64,000 bases of DNA from assembly GCF_023634845.1 (NCBI RefSeq), contig NZ_JAMLJL010000002.1, positions 342,754 to 406,753 of the forward strand. Direction: 5' to 3'. The stretch comes from Flavobacterium amniphilum (lineage in GTDB: Bacteria; Bacteroidota; Bacteroidia; Flavobacteriales; Flavobacteriaceae). Both the position numbers and the translations under genes were made by a program. Below the pieces are notes generated by a model that worked only from the letters and a program-made list of their open reading frames with translations, was not told the DNA's origin and did not search any database. Of this stretch, positions 54,470 to 62,049 are shown piece after piece (positions within the stretch are counted from its first letter, which is position 1; every line of letters starts with the position of its first letter).

Positions 54470-56197
54470 ATGGGTTCAAAGAGTTTTATTTTAATATTAT
54501 TCAGTCTTACTTTTTCAATGAGTTTTGCTCAAAAGGAAGTTAAAAAAGATGGCTATGATGAATTGAGAAAACTGTTTTTTGATAATGCAAATAATAAATC
54601 AAAACAGAAGGTTTACGCAAAAGCATTTTTGGATAAAGCAAAGAAGGAAAATAACAACAATAAAATCATTAGAGGATATTACCTTCATTCTTTAGTAAAT
54701 GAAAAGGATAAAGCATTAATTTATTTAGATTCTGTCATACAGTATTCCATTAATACAGATGATGAAAATTTTCCAAATTCAGCTTATTGCGAAAAAGCGT
54801 TTATTTTAGAAAGCCAGTTTAAATATAAAGAAGCCTTACAGAACTATTTACTTGCCGAAAAATATGCAATGAGTAAAAAAAGAATTGATGATTATTATGT
54901 AGCCCGATATTATGTCGCAATTACAAAATCAGAAAGTTTAGGAGAAACTAAAGAAGCACTTAATATATATAAAGAGATATTCAATCACTATAAAAAAGGA
55001 GATGCTTTTAAAACAGATTACTCAAAAACGATTTATCAAAAAGCAATATTCGGGATTGCAGATTCATATAAAGCGTTAAAATCAACCGATTCAGCTACTT
55101 ATTACAACAAGTTAGGCTACAGAGAAACAAAGAAAGCAAATAACGAACAGTTTCTAAATTTGTTCATATTAAACGAAGGAGCCAATCAGATTCTGACAAA
55201 AAACTATAGGACGGCATCAGACAGTATCAAAAAAGCTCTACCTTTTTTAAAACGAAATAATGATAAAGCAAACATCATGGCTTCTTATTATTATTTAGGA
55301 CAAATTAATCAAGGACAAGGCAATACAAATGAAGCGTTAAAAAACTTCATTAAAGTAGATTCCATTCACCAAAAGGAAAAAATAATGTTCCCTGAATTAA
55401 TTGGTGGGTATCATTATCTAATTTCATATTATAAAAAAACAGGTAATAATAAAAAACAATTAGAATATTTAACTAAGTACATCAGTATTGACAGTGCTTT
55501 TCAGCAAAGTCATAATAACATGTACAAATTACTTGTAAAGGAGTATGATATCCCCCATTTATTCAAGGAAAAAGAAGCATTGATTGAATCCTTAAAAGAC
55601 AACAATTCGCTTTTCCTGATAATTTCAATAATATTAATAATTGCTGTATTAGGATTATTGTATTATCAATACAGACTAAAGAAAATATACAAAGAAAGAT
55701 TTCAAAAAATCATTATTGACACCCAGAAAAAAATAACCATTAATGACAATAAAACACAACCAACACTTGAAAAAAAGGATACTGTTTTAAAAGAAACTAA
55801 AACGATTAAAAGTAAAGAATTAAATATTGCAAAAGATGTTGAAGTACGTATTTTAAAAAGTCTCAAGGAATTTGAACGTCAAAAAAAATATCTCAAACAG
55901 GGTATTACATTACAATCTTTGGCAAAAGATTGTAATACCAATACCGTTTACTTGTCTAAAATAATTAACAGCTATAAAGAGAAAAAATTCAGTGATTATA
56001 TTAACGATTTACGTATAGATCAATGTGTGCTTGAATTACAACAAGACTCCGAATTTTTAAAATATACGATTGAAGCAATTGCAACAGATTTTGGTTTTAA
56101 TAACGAAGATACTTTTTCAATTGCTTTCCAAAAAAGAATGAAATTGAAACCAAGTTTCTTTATTAATGAATTAAAAAAAATGAAGGAAAGCGCATGA
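54470..56197 (+). CDS. Membrane-spanning TPR-AraC transcription regulator
   Basis: The protein has 575 residues from ATG at 54470; a TTG 36 bases earlier is rejected because this ATG begins a signal-like helix (to SMSFAQ). Residues 25-370 are TPR-like helices facing the periplasm. One membrane helix lies at about 380-400 (LFLIISIILIIAVLGLLYYQYRL). A linker leads to an AraC-type HTH at about 478-570 (LQSLAKDCNTNTVYLSKIINSYKEKKFSDYI and a second helix-turn-helix). Such one-component sensors relay an outside signal to DNA. Repeats nearby suggest it controls the divergent RHS operon and the peptide gene downstream. Confidence 0.85.
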   Translation: MGSKSFILILFSLTFSMSFAQKEVKKDGYDELRKLFFDNANNKSKQKVYAKAFLDKAKKENNNNKIIRGYYLHSLVNEKDKALIYLDSVIQYSINTDDENFPNSAYCEKAFILESQFKYKEALQNYLLAEKYAMSKKRIDDYYVARYYVAITKSESLGETKEALNIYKEIFNHYKKGDAFKTDYSKTIYQKAIFGIADSYKALKSTDSATYYNKLGYRETKKANNEQFLNLFILNEGANQILTKNYRTASDSIKKALPFLKRNNDKANIMASYYYLGQINQGQGNTNEALKNFIKVDSIHQKEKIMFPELIGGYHYLISYYKKTGNNKKQLEYLTKYISIDSAFQQSHNNMYKLLVKEYDIPHLFKEKEALIESLKDNNSLFLIISIILIIAVLGLLYYQYRLKKIYKERFQKIIIDTQKKITINDNKTQPTLEKKDTVLKETKTIKSKELNIAKDVEVRILKSLKEFERQKKYLKQGITLQSLAKDCNTNTVYLSKIINSYKEKKFSDYINDLRIDQCVLELQQDSEFLKYTIEAIATDFGFNNEDTFSIAFQKRMKLKPSFFINELKKMKESA

Positions 56198-56234
56198 ATT
56201 CAATGAATTCGACCCTGAATTTATTAATTCAGGG
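56194..56234. promoter_or_regulatory. Operator-like repeats before the peptide gene
   Basis: ATGAATTC occurs at 56194-56201 and 56203-56210. The inverted repeat CCCTGAAT-TTATTA-ATTCAGGG follows at 56213-56234; its minus strand carries CCCTGAATTAATAAAT, identical over 16 bases to 54366-54381. It lies upstream of the -7 box at 56277, a fitting activator position. Confidence 0.65.
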
Positions 56235-56276
56235 AACCTGATACTAATTTCAAGGTTTATGGAAATCACAAATAAT

Positions 56277-56284
56277 TACATTTG
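56277..56284 (+). promoter_or_regulatory. -7 promoter box of the leader-peptide gene
   Basis: TACATTTG is a perfect TAnnTTTG box 22 bases before the ATG. TTTA at 56256-56259 is a possible weak -33 element (17-base spacer). Confidence 0.6.
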
Positions 56285-56306
56285 CCAAAATCAAATATAA
56301 ATAGAC

Positions 56307-56489
56307 ATGAAAAAAAACAAAAAAGAAAGGTTACAATTTGAGAAATTCAGTGTAATGGAGTTAAACAATTTAATAGCGATTAAAGGAGGTGGTAATGATG
56401 CGCCACCTACAGTTACACATGACCTAACCATTACTGGAGGAAGTAGCAACGGAGGAGGTGGATCTTCTTCAGCTGACTGCACAAAATAA
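56307..56489 (+). CDS. Double-glycine leader peptide (possible signal or RiPP precursor)
   Basis: The peptide has 60 residues. The leader (1-28) is MKKNKKERLQFEKFSVMELN then NLIAIKGG, matching the LxxFxxxxLNxLxxIKGG type of Bacteroidota leader peptides that end in GG. The 32-residue tail after the GG is rich in Gly, Ser and Thr, with one Cys (SADCTK). No radical SAM, ATP-grasp or LanM gene, and no C39-peptidase exporter, is visible in the window. It has its own promoter, a strong hairpin downstream and a subtilase gene next, so processing by the subtilase is possible. Confidence 0.7.
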   Translation: MKKNKKERLQFEKFSVMELNNLIAIKGGGNDAPPTVTHDLTITGGSSNGGGGSSSADCTK

Positions 56490-56503
56490 TTCCTTATGAC
56501 ATG

Positions 56504-56548
56504 GATATGAAACTTTATCTTTTAATAAAGTTTCATATCTTTTGTTTC
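56504..56548 (+). terminator. Hairpin between the peptide and subtilase genes
   Basis: Perfect 15-bp arms GATATGAAACTTTAT (56504-56518) and ATAAAGTTTCATATC (56525-56539) close on 6 bases and are followed by TTTTGTTTC. The weak T run suggests partial termination, giving more peptide mRNA than protease mRNA. Confidence 0.7.
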
Positions 56549-56571
56549 AACACAAAATCAAATACTTAATT

Positions 56572-58245
56572 ATGAATTCTATTAAATACATAATCTTACT
56601 ATCCATAATAAACTTTAGTTTGTATTCTCAAAAGACAGCTGAAGAGGAAAATACACTAAAAGACTGGTACAAAAAAGACTTCGAACAAGATAAAATTTTA
56701 GGTATCTCTCTAAATAAATTCCATGATTTAAAAAAAGGAAAAACAACTAAAGCCAAAAAGATCATAGTTGCGGTATTGGACACACAAATTGAGTTGAATC
56801 ATGAAGATTTAAAACCTGTAATTTGGGTCAATAAAAAAGAAATTCCCAATAACGGAATTGATGATGATAAAAACGGCTATGTAGATGACATAAATGGCTG
56901 GGATTTTCTTGGAACCAAAAAAGGAGGCTATATGGTTTACGAGAATTATGAATACGTTCGTATTATTAGAGAACAAGGCAATAAATTTCAAAATGTAAAA
57001 AGAGAAGATGTTCAAAGTGCTGAACTTGAAAACTATGATGAGTATCAAAGAGCCTTCAAACTCTATGAAACTAAAGATAAATTTTATAAAAACTGGAGAA
57101 AATCTTTAGTATTTAAACTTGGTGTCTATGGAAAAGTGAAAGACACTTTAAAATATTTTTTTCCTAAAGAAAATTATACTTATAAACAATTGGACAGCCT
57201 TTACAAAAAGTATAAAACAAATGATAAAACCTTTAGACAAAGAAGAGATAACAATGACCAAGACTTAGGTGCTTTAATTGACTATATGAGAACAAGTTTT
57301 GAGGTTGGACACACAACTTTAGAACATATTCAAGGACAAAAAGCACAATTGGATTCCGTTATAGAAAGAAATTTAAACATTGATTTTAAAGAAAGAGGAG
57401 AAATAGGTGACAATCCTAATCAATTAGAAATCGGATATGGTAACAATAAGATTGGTGCCAATATTCCCGGCATTCAGTTAATCAATGAACATTCCACCAG
57501 AGTTGCAGGAATAATTGGAGCATGTGGAAAAAATAAAATCGGGATAAGTGGATTTTCAAATGATATAATTATAATGCCCTTGCATGTTTCTTCATCAGGC
57601 GATGAACATGATAAGGATATTGCTACCGCAATCCGCTATGCGGTGGATAACGGTGCTAAAGTAATCAATATGTCTTTTGGTAAAAATTTTTCGCTTCACA
57701 AAGACTGGATTAAAGAAGCCTTTAAGTATGCTGAAAGCCATAATGTTCTTTTGGTACATGCAGTGGGTAATGACGGAATTAATATTGATGAATCCCCTTT
57801 CTATCCGAATGATTATAATTATGATAACCAAGAGGAAGTAAGCGGTAATTTTATTAATACAGGCTCTATCAATAGTAAATACGGGGAAAAAATGGTGTCT
57901 CCCTTTTCTAATTATGGAAAAAAGAATGTTGATTTATTTGCACCAGGGGAAGATATTTATACGACTATAGAGGAAAGCAAATATGACTTTGATTCTGGAA
58001 CTTCGTTAGCGGCGCCAATGGTTTCCGGTACAGCGGCTTTGATTTGGTCTTATTATCCAAACTTAACCGTTCAACAAGTGAAACAAATCATATTGGAATC
58101 AGGAACAAAGATCGATTTTGAGGTAAATGTACCAACACTAAACAAAAAAGTTTCGTTTTCAGAATTGTCAAAAACGGGAAGGGTTTTAAATGTGTTTAAT
58201 GCTATGGAACTTGCTGAAAAATTGAGTAAAGGAAAAACTAATTAG
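56572..58245 (+). CDS. Secreted S8 family subtilisin-like protease
   Basis: The protein has 557 residues from ATG at 56572 (a TTG at 56542 lies within the hairpin tail). A signal peptide ends SLYSQ (about 20). The triad is Asp70 in VAVLDTQIEL, His near 307 in EHSTRVAGII and Ser near 478 in GTSLAAPMVSG, with the oxyanion Asn in HAVGNDG. The Asp-to-His gap is about 236 residues instead of roughly 35, because of a long charged helical insert (about 120-290) after the WVNKKEIPNNGIDDDKNGYVDDINGWDF block common in Bacteroidota. It probably processes a secreted partner; the peptide gene lies just upstream. Confidence 0.87.
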   Translation: MNSIKYIILLSIINFSLYSQKTAEEENTLKDWYKKDFEQDKILGISLNKFHDLKKGKTTKAKKIIVAVLDTQIELNHEDLKPVIWVNKKEIPNNGIDDDKNGYVDDINGWDFLGTKKGGYMVYENYEYVRIIREQGNKFQNVKREDVQSAELENYDEYQRAFKLYETKDKFYKNWRKSLVFKLGVYGKVKDTLKYFFPKENYTYKQLDSLYKKYKTNDKTFRQRRDNNDQDLGALIDYMRTSFEVGHTTLEHIQGQKAQLDSVIERNLNIDFKERGEIGDNPNQLEIGYGNNKIGANIPGIQLINEHSTRVAGIIGACGKNKIGISGFSNDIIIMPLHVSSSGDEHDKDIATAIRYAVDNGAKVINMSFGKNFSLHKDWIKEAFKYAESHNVLLVHAVGNDGINIDESPFYPNDYNYDNQEEVSGNFINTGSINSKYGEKMVSPFSNYGKKNVDLFAPGEDIYTTIEESKYDFDSGTSLAAPMVSGTAALIWSYYPNLTVQQVKQIILESGTKIDFEVNVPTLNKKVSFSELSKTGRVLNVFNAMELAEKLSKGKTN

Positions 58246-58254
58246 TGTTTACAA

Positions 58255-58755
58255 ATGAAAAAAGAAAACAATAAATCAAAAAAAATCTGGATTATCCTGA
58301 TTGCAGTATGTGCTGCTATTTTTCTACTGATTTCCTTTTTTGTTCTTACAACCACTTTATCAATGCCACAATCAATGGATCTTGGTGTAGTTGAGGATGG
58401 TGAAACTCAAAAAGAAAAATTCAGTTTAAATCCAAAAGATGCTGAGAAGGCAATTACCATATTAGTTGGAGGTAACAATAAAGTCATAAGTTATGTTGGC
58501 CTATTGTCTTCTCCTTTGGAAAAGCCTAAAGAATTTGAATACGGTGTAAATGGTATCCGCAAGGAGTTATTACGATTAAAATCAACACTTTCAAATGAAG
58601 GAAAAGACGATAGAATTGTACTTATCAAAATGAGTAAAAAGGCAAGTTATAAAAATATGGTGGATATTTTGGATGAAATGGCTATTGCTAATGTCCCTAC
58701 TTACAAATTAGTTGATATTACTCCGGAAGAAGTGCAATTACTGGCAAAAAAATAA
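58255..58755 (+). CDS. ExbD/TolR-like single-pass membrane protein
   Basis: The protein has 166 residues: a basic N-terminus, one membrane helix (about 11-33) and a periplasmic domain ending ASYKNMVDILDEMAIANVPTYKLVDITPEE, the shape of ExbD/TolR proteins that pair with ExbB. No ExbB gene lies nearby, so it could use a chromosomal ExbB or act alone. It starts 9 bases after the subtilase gene, in the same operon. Confidence 0.72.
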   Translation: MKKENNKSKKIWIILIAVCAAIFLLISFFVLTTTLSMPQSMDLGVVEDGETQKEKFSLNPKDAEKAITILVGGNNKVISYVGLLSSPLEKPKEFEYGVNGIRKELLRLKSTLSNEGKDDRIVLIKMSKKASYKNMVDILDEMAIANVPTYKLVDITPEEVQLLAKK

Positions 58756-58844
58756 TGCAGTATTATATTTAAGAGTCTGAGAAGCTTGAAAATCTAATAT
58801 TCTTAACTATGAAAGAAAGTAAAGAGCTAAGTAGCATTTACACA

Positions 58845-59028
58845 ATGAAGAAAGAAAACAAATATTAAATTTATACCAATATTATTATTTGGTATCCTGT
58901 TAGTAAGGGATACCGAAAGATTTGCTCAATATCTTGCCAAAACAAATATTATCAGATATAAGGATGTTTTGGGAATTTTAGGAATGGTAATTGGGGTTGG
59001 GATTGACCTGTTTTACTATTTACAATAA
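58845..59028 (+). pseudogene. Frameshifted small membrane protein gene
   Basis: An ATG at 58845 reads MKKENKY and stops. The +1 frame from 58864 is open for 54 codons, IKFIPILLFGILLVRDTERF then AQYLAKTNIIRYKDVLGILG and MVIGVGIDLFYYLQ, with two hydrophobic helices and a stop at 59026. The start MKKENK also begins the ExbD-like gene. One inserted base would explain both. It ends just before a strong terminator, as the last gene of the peptide-protease operon should. It could also be a non-coding leftover. Confidence 0.45.
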
Positions 59029-59058
59029 AAAAAGCGTGCTTAAAGCACGCTTTTTTTA
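59027..59058 (+). terminator. Terminator of the regulator-peptide-protease operon
   Basis: Arms AAAAAGCGTGCTT (59029-59041) and AAGCACGCTTTTT (59043-59055) are followed by more T. Confidence 0.88.
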
Positions 59059-59343
59059 TTTTTACCTATTATATAGTCACATTAATCCTATTCAGTACTA
59101 TTGTAACCCTCCCCAAAAAATAATTGGAATTTATCCTCATTTTTTTCTTAATCATACCCAAGATTTTGAAGGCTAAAACTACTGATAATTTAGTTCATAA
59201 AAATACTATCAGTAAAATAAAGGTGATTAGTTAGTTCTTATAATCGTGAGCATAGCTGTCTGATGAATTACTGATTTATTAAGAAATATCGCATATATTT
59301 GCTTGTATTTAAGAGTTAGTGGCAAGCAAAAAACACAACAACA
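59059..59343. other. Intergenic region before the TIR gene
   Basis: No gene is supported here. The right end has the -7 box TATATTTG (59294-59301) and GTTAGTGGCAAGC (59315-59327), whose inverse is approximated after the TIR gene. The rest is AT-rich without clear structure. Confidence 0.5.
59294..59301 (+). promoter_or_regulatory. -7 promoter box for the TIR gene
   Basis: TATATTTG fits TAnnTTTG exactly, 42 bases before the ATG. No good -33 box is seen. Confidence 0.5.
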
Positions 59344-60552
59344 ATGACAGAATTACAAGAAAAAATAGAATCATTTCAAAACTTATTAATTGACATTGCC
59401 ACAAGTGGAAATCGTTCAGAAGAAGAGGGGAACTTTAAACAATCGAGAACAGAGTTGATTGGCAATAATGAAATTAAAGACCTTCTTCCGGACTTTGTGA
59501 AAACAAATAGAACAGTAGCACAATTTTGGCAATATATAAAAGGACAATTTTCAACTTATAAAGAAAGGCGAACTTTCATATGGACCGAATTTGCAAAGAC
59601 TTTAGACCATATTGAAGCAAAACAAAATGGAATCATAAACAACGTTGAAACGAGCAATCAAACAGAAACACTGAAAGATAAACTCATTAAAATTTTAGGA
59701 GAACAAAAAGAAATTGGAGACGGGTTTTTACTTAAAATTGATAGTATTTCAAATATGAAAGAACTCGATGATTTTTTAATTGAGTATGATAATTGGAATA
59801 TGATAAATACTGACATTTTAGACAAAGCATATGTTCAAAAACAGTTATTTCAAATATATTCGGGAGCTTCAAATTATTTAGGAAATGTTTACGTTGAGAA
59901 GAACTCTTTTCAGGACAAACGAAATAGAGTTCTTTATTGTTTACCAAGACAACTTGGACACTTAAAAACAGCAATAGATCAGACACAGAATTTACAAAAC
60001 ACGGATTTATTGCCCATTGACAACCAACCAACCACCACTTTTCAACAACAAAGCAAAACGCAAAATAAAATTATGAGCAAATTATTTATTAGCCACTCTT
60101 CAGAAGACAAGGAGAAAATCAAACCACTTATTGATTTAATTGAAAATATTGGTGTCTCTCACAATCAATTTTTTTTCTCTTCTCACCCAGCATATGGTGT
60201 TGACCTTGGACAAAACATATTTGAAAGACTAAAAACAGAATTGGAAGACAATGTGTTTGCGCTTTTTGTTTTAAGTGATAATTTTTACAAAAGCCCTGTT
60301 TGCCTTTGCGAAATGGGTGCAGTTTGGATAAAGTCCAACAAACAAATACCTATTTTAATTCCACCTTTTGATTTTAAAAACGTTCAGGGGGTATTCCCAA
60401 ATTCACTTGGTTTTAAAATGAATGACAAAGACCAATTAAATTCATTTAAAGGCGTGTTAGAAACTCATTTCAACTTAACACCAATTCACATTTCAAGATG
60501 GGAAGAAAAACGAGACGAATATCTTACGAAAATTAATGGACTACTTAAATGA
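59344..60552 (+). CDS. TIR-domain protein with an abortive-infection-type N-terminal domain
   Basis: The protein has 402 residues and no signal peptide. Residues 1-95 carry LIGNNEIKDLLPDFVKTNRT and FWQYIKGQFSTYKERRTFIW, a pattern I recall from the N-termini of abortive-infection proteins. Residues 240-370 form a TIR domain (KLFISHSSEDKEKIKPLIDL) with the likely NADase catalytic Glu in SPVCLCEMGAVW (about 323). TIR domains in bacterial defence degrade NAD+ or make signalling nucleotides. There is no adjacent sensor gene, so the N-terminal domain may be the sensor. Short motifs in inverted sense lie on both sides, as if the gene moved as a unit. Confidence 0.85.
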   Translation: MTELQEKIESFQNLLIDIATSGNRSEEEGNFKQSRTELIGNNEIKDLLPDFVKTNRTVAQFWQYIKGQFSTYKERRTFIWTEFAKTLDHIEAKQNGIINNVETSNQTETLKDKLIKILGEQKEIGDGFLLKIDSISNMKELDDFLIEYDNWNMINTDILDKAYVQKQLFQIYSGASNYLGNVYVEKNSFQDKRNRVLYCLPRQLGHLKTAIDQTQNLQNTDLLPIDNQPTTTFQQQSKTQNKIMSKLFISHSSEDKEKIKPLIDLIENIGVSHNQFFFSSHPAYGVDLGQNIFERLKTELEDNVFALFVLSDNFYKSPVCLCEMGAVWIKSNKQIPILIPPFDFKNVQGVFPNSLGFKMNDKDQLNSFKGVLETHFNLTPIHISRWEEKRDEYLTKINGLLK

Positions 60553-60558
60553 AAAATT

Positions 60559-60574
60559 GCCTACCACTAGCAGC
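60559..60574. repeat. Boundary-like motif after the TIR gene
   Basis: GCCTACCACTAGCAGC lies just after the TIR stop. Its reverse complement matches GTTAGTGGCAAGC (59315-59327) at most positions, and its TAGCAGC end recurs after two other accessory genes (43373, 45542). Confidence 0.4.
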
Positions 60575-60617
60575 ATAAATTAAACAGCACTAAAATAAGA
60601 CATCTAAAAAAGACGAT

Positions 60618-61022
60618 ATGAGAACGAAATTCATCACACTGATTTTTGTATTATTTTCTATTGCTTCATTTGCTCAAATTCAGACAAAACAAAGTAGTAC
60701 AATTCAACAAAAACAGATTTCAGAAAACACTGTTTACCAATTATTTCCCACAAAAAATTATTGGACTTTTATCAAATTGGATACACGAAATGGTAAAATG
60801 TGGCAAGTACATTTTACAGTTAAAGAAGACGGAGGGAGTGGAGAATTAATCTTGAATTCGCTACCACTTGTAAATAAGGAAAATGAAATAAATGGTAGAT
60901 TTACTCTCTATCCTACAGAAAATATGTACAATTTTTTATTGCTTGACCAAATTGATGGAAAAGTACATCAAGTACAATGGTCAATGGAAGACAAAAATAG
61001 AGGGGTTTTTTCAATAAAGTAA
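60618..61022 (+). CDS. Small exported protein with an internal repeat
   Basis: The protein has 134 residues. A signal peptide ends SFAQ near residue 19. The mature part has two copies of a roughly 25-residue unit (YWTFIKLDTRNGKMWQVHFT near 48; YNFLLLDQIDGKVHQVQWSM near 100), suggesting a small beta fold made by duplication. No family name is certain. It lies 8 bases before the next gene. Confidence 0.6.
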   Translation: MRTKFITLIFVLFSIASFAQIQTKQSSTIQQKQISENTVYQLFPTKNYWTFIKLDTRNGKMWQVHFTVKEDGGSGELILNSLPLVNKENEINGRFTLYPTENMYNFLLLDQIDGKVHQVQWSMEDKNRGVFSIK

Positions 61023-61029
61023 ACTAGAT

Positions 61030-62004
61030 ATGGGAGAAAATCGCTTAAATATATCAGAAAAAATTGATGCAATATCAAAAGAAATTTTGAATAAATATTG
61101 GTTGAATGAAAACGGAGAATTTATCCATAAAGTAAATAATTTATCTAAAGAATATAGCTTAACAAGCTTTAAAATTACTGAATTAGTAAAAAATCATTCC
61201 ACATTTTTTAAATCTAAAATTTGTGAAAGATGTCGAATAGAATATTTTGAAAAAATTGAAACAAGAGGGAAACTAAAAGGCGATTTTCGGGAAATTTTAT
61301 GTGAAAATTGTAAACAAATACAAAAAGAACAGAGCATAAAAATAATAAATGATGAAAAACAAAATCAAATAAGTAATAGATTAAACATATTCAATAAATC
61401 ATTTAATGAAAAAAACTGGGAGAAATTGAATAGAAATGAATTTGAAATTTATGAAAAAATCATTGCTAATAAAACTTTAAAAAACATAAAACAAAATATT
61501 TTTAAAAACGATTTTTACTGTCAATCAACTTGGTCAGTTTTCAATAAACTAGAAAGATTAAATTTAATAATAATTGAAAGGCATCATAATAAAACCGTTT
61601 TAAATATTTGCTTTGATGAAAGAGTTGAAAATGTAATCGCTAAAAACTATAAAATGGAAGCCAAAGATTCTTTAAGTTTTTCACTAGCTAAAAAACTTAA
61701 TAAAACTAAACAAAATCAACCCGATTATTCAGGAACATTTATATTAAAAAACGATATTGTTTTAAAAGCAGGAGTCAAATACTTGTATGGAGGTTGGTCA
61801 CAAACCGATGATTCAATAAATTTAAAATTTACCCCATTAGAAAGTATTCCTGAGAATCCAATTCAAAGTGAAATTGAGAGTGAGCCAAAATCAGCAAAAG
61901 ACATTATTAATGAATTTTTTAATGTATTAGAAAATAATGAAACAAATCAAAATCCATTTGGTTTATTAAATTATGATTTGGAAGATTCTGATGTTCCATT
62001 TTAA
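61030..62004 (+). CDS. Zinc-finger protein with SSB-like C-terminal tip
   Basis: The protein has 324 residues. The N-terminal third holds a likely zinc site (CERC near 61 and CENC near 92). The middle is Lys/Asn-rich with no known fold. The last residues are DLEDSDVPF, very like the acidic ...DDDIPF tip of single-stranded DNA-binding protein (SSB), which binds many repair and replication enzymes. A DNA-related role, and possible capture of host SSB partners, is inferred. It is 8 bases after the small exported protein gene. Confidence 0.6.
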   Translation: MGENRLNISEKIDAISKEILNKYWLNENGEFIHKVNNLSKEYSLTSFKITELVKNHSTFFKSKICERCRIEYFEKIETRGKLKGDFREILCENCKQIQKEQSIKIINDEKQNQISNRLNIFNKSFNEKNWEKLNRNEFEIYEKIIANKTLKNIKQNIFKNDFYCQSTWSVFNKLERLNLIIIERHHNKTVLNICFDERVENVIAKNYKMEAKDSLSFSLAKKLNKTKQNQPDYSGTFILKNDIVLKAGVKYLYGGWSQTDDSINLKFTPLESIPENPIQSEIESEPKSAKDIINEFFNVLENNETNQNPFGLLNYDLEDSDVPF

Positions 62005-62049
62005 AAAAATATACTATCACTATTTCCATGCTAAAAACGAACGTTTTCA

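Noticed and set aside
58991..59176. A 61-codon plus-strand frame over the operon terminator
   Set aside because: It runs through a strong terminator hairpin and has no coding-like composition.
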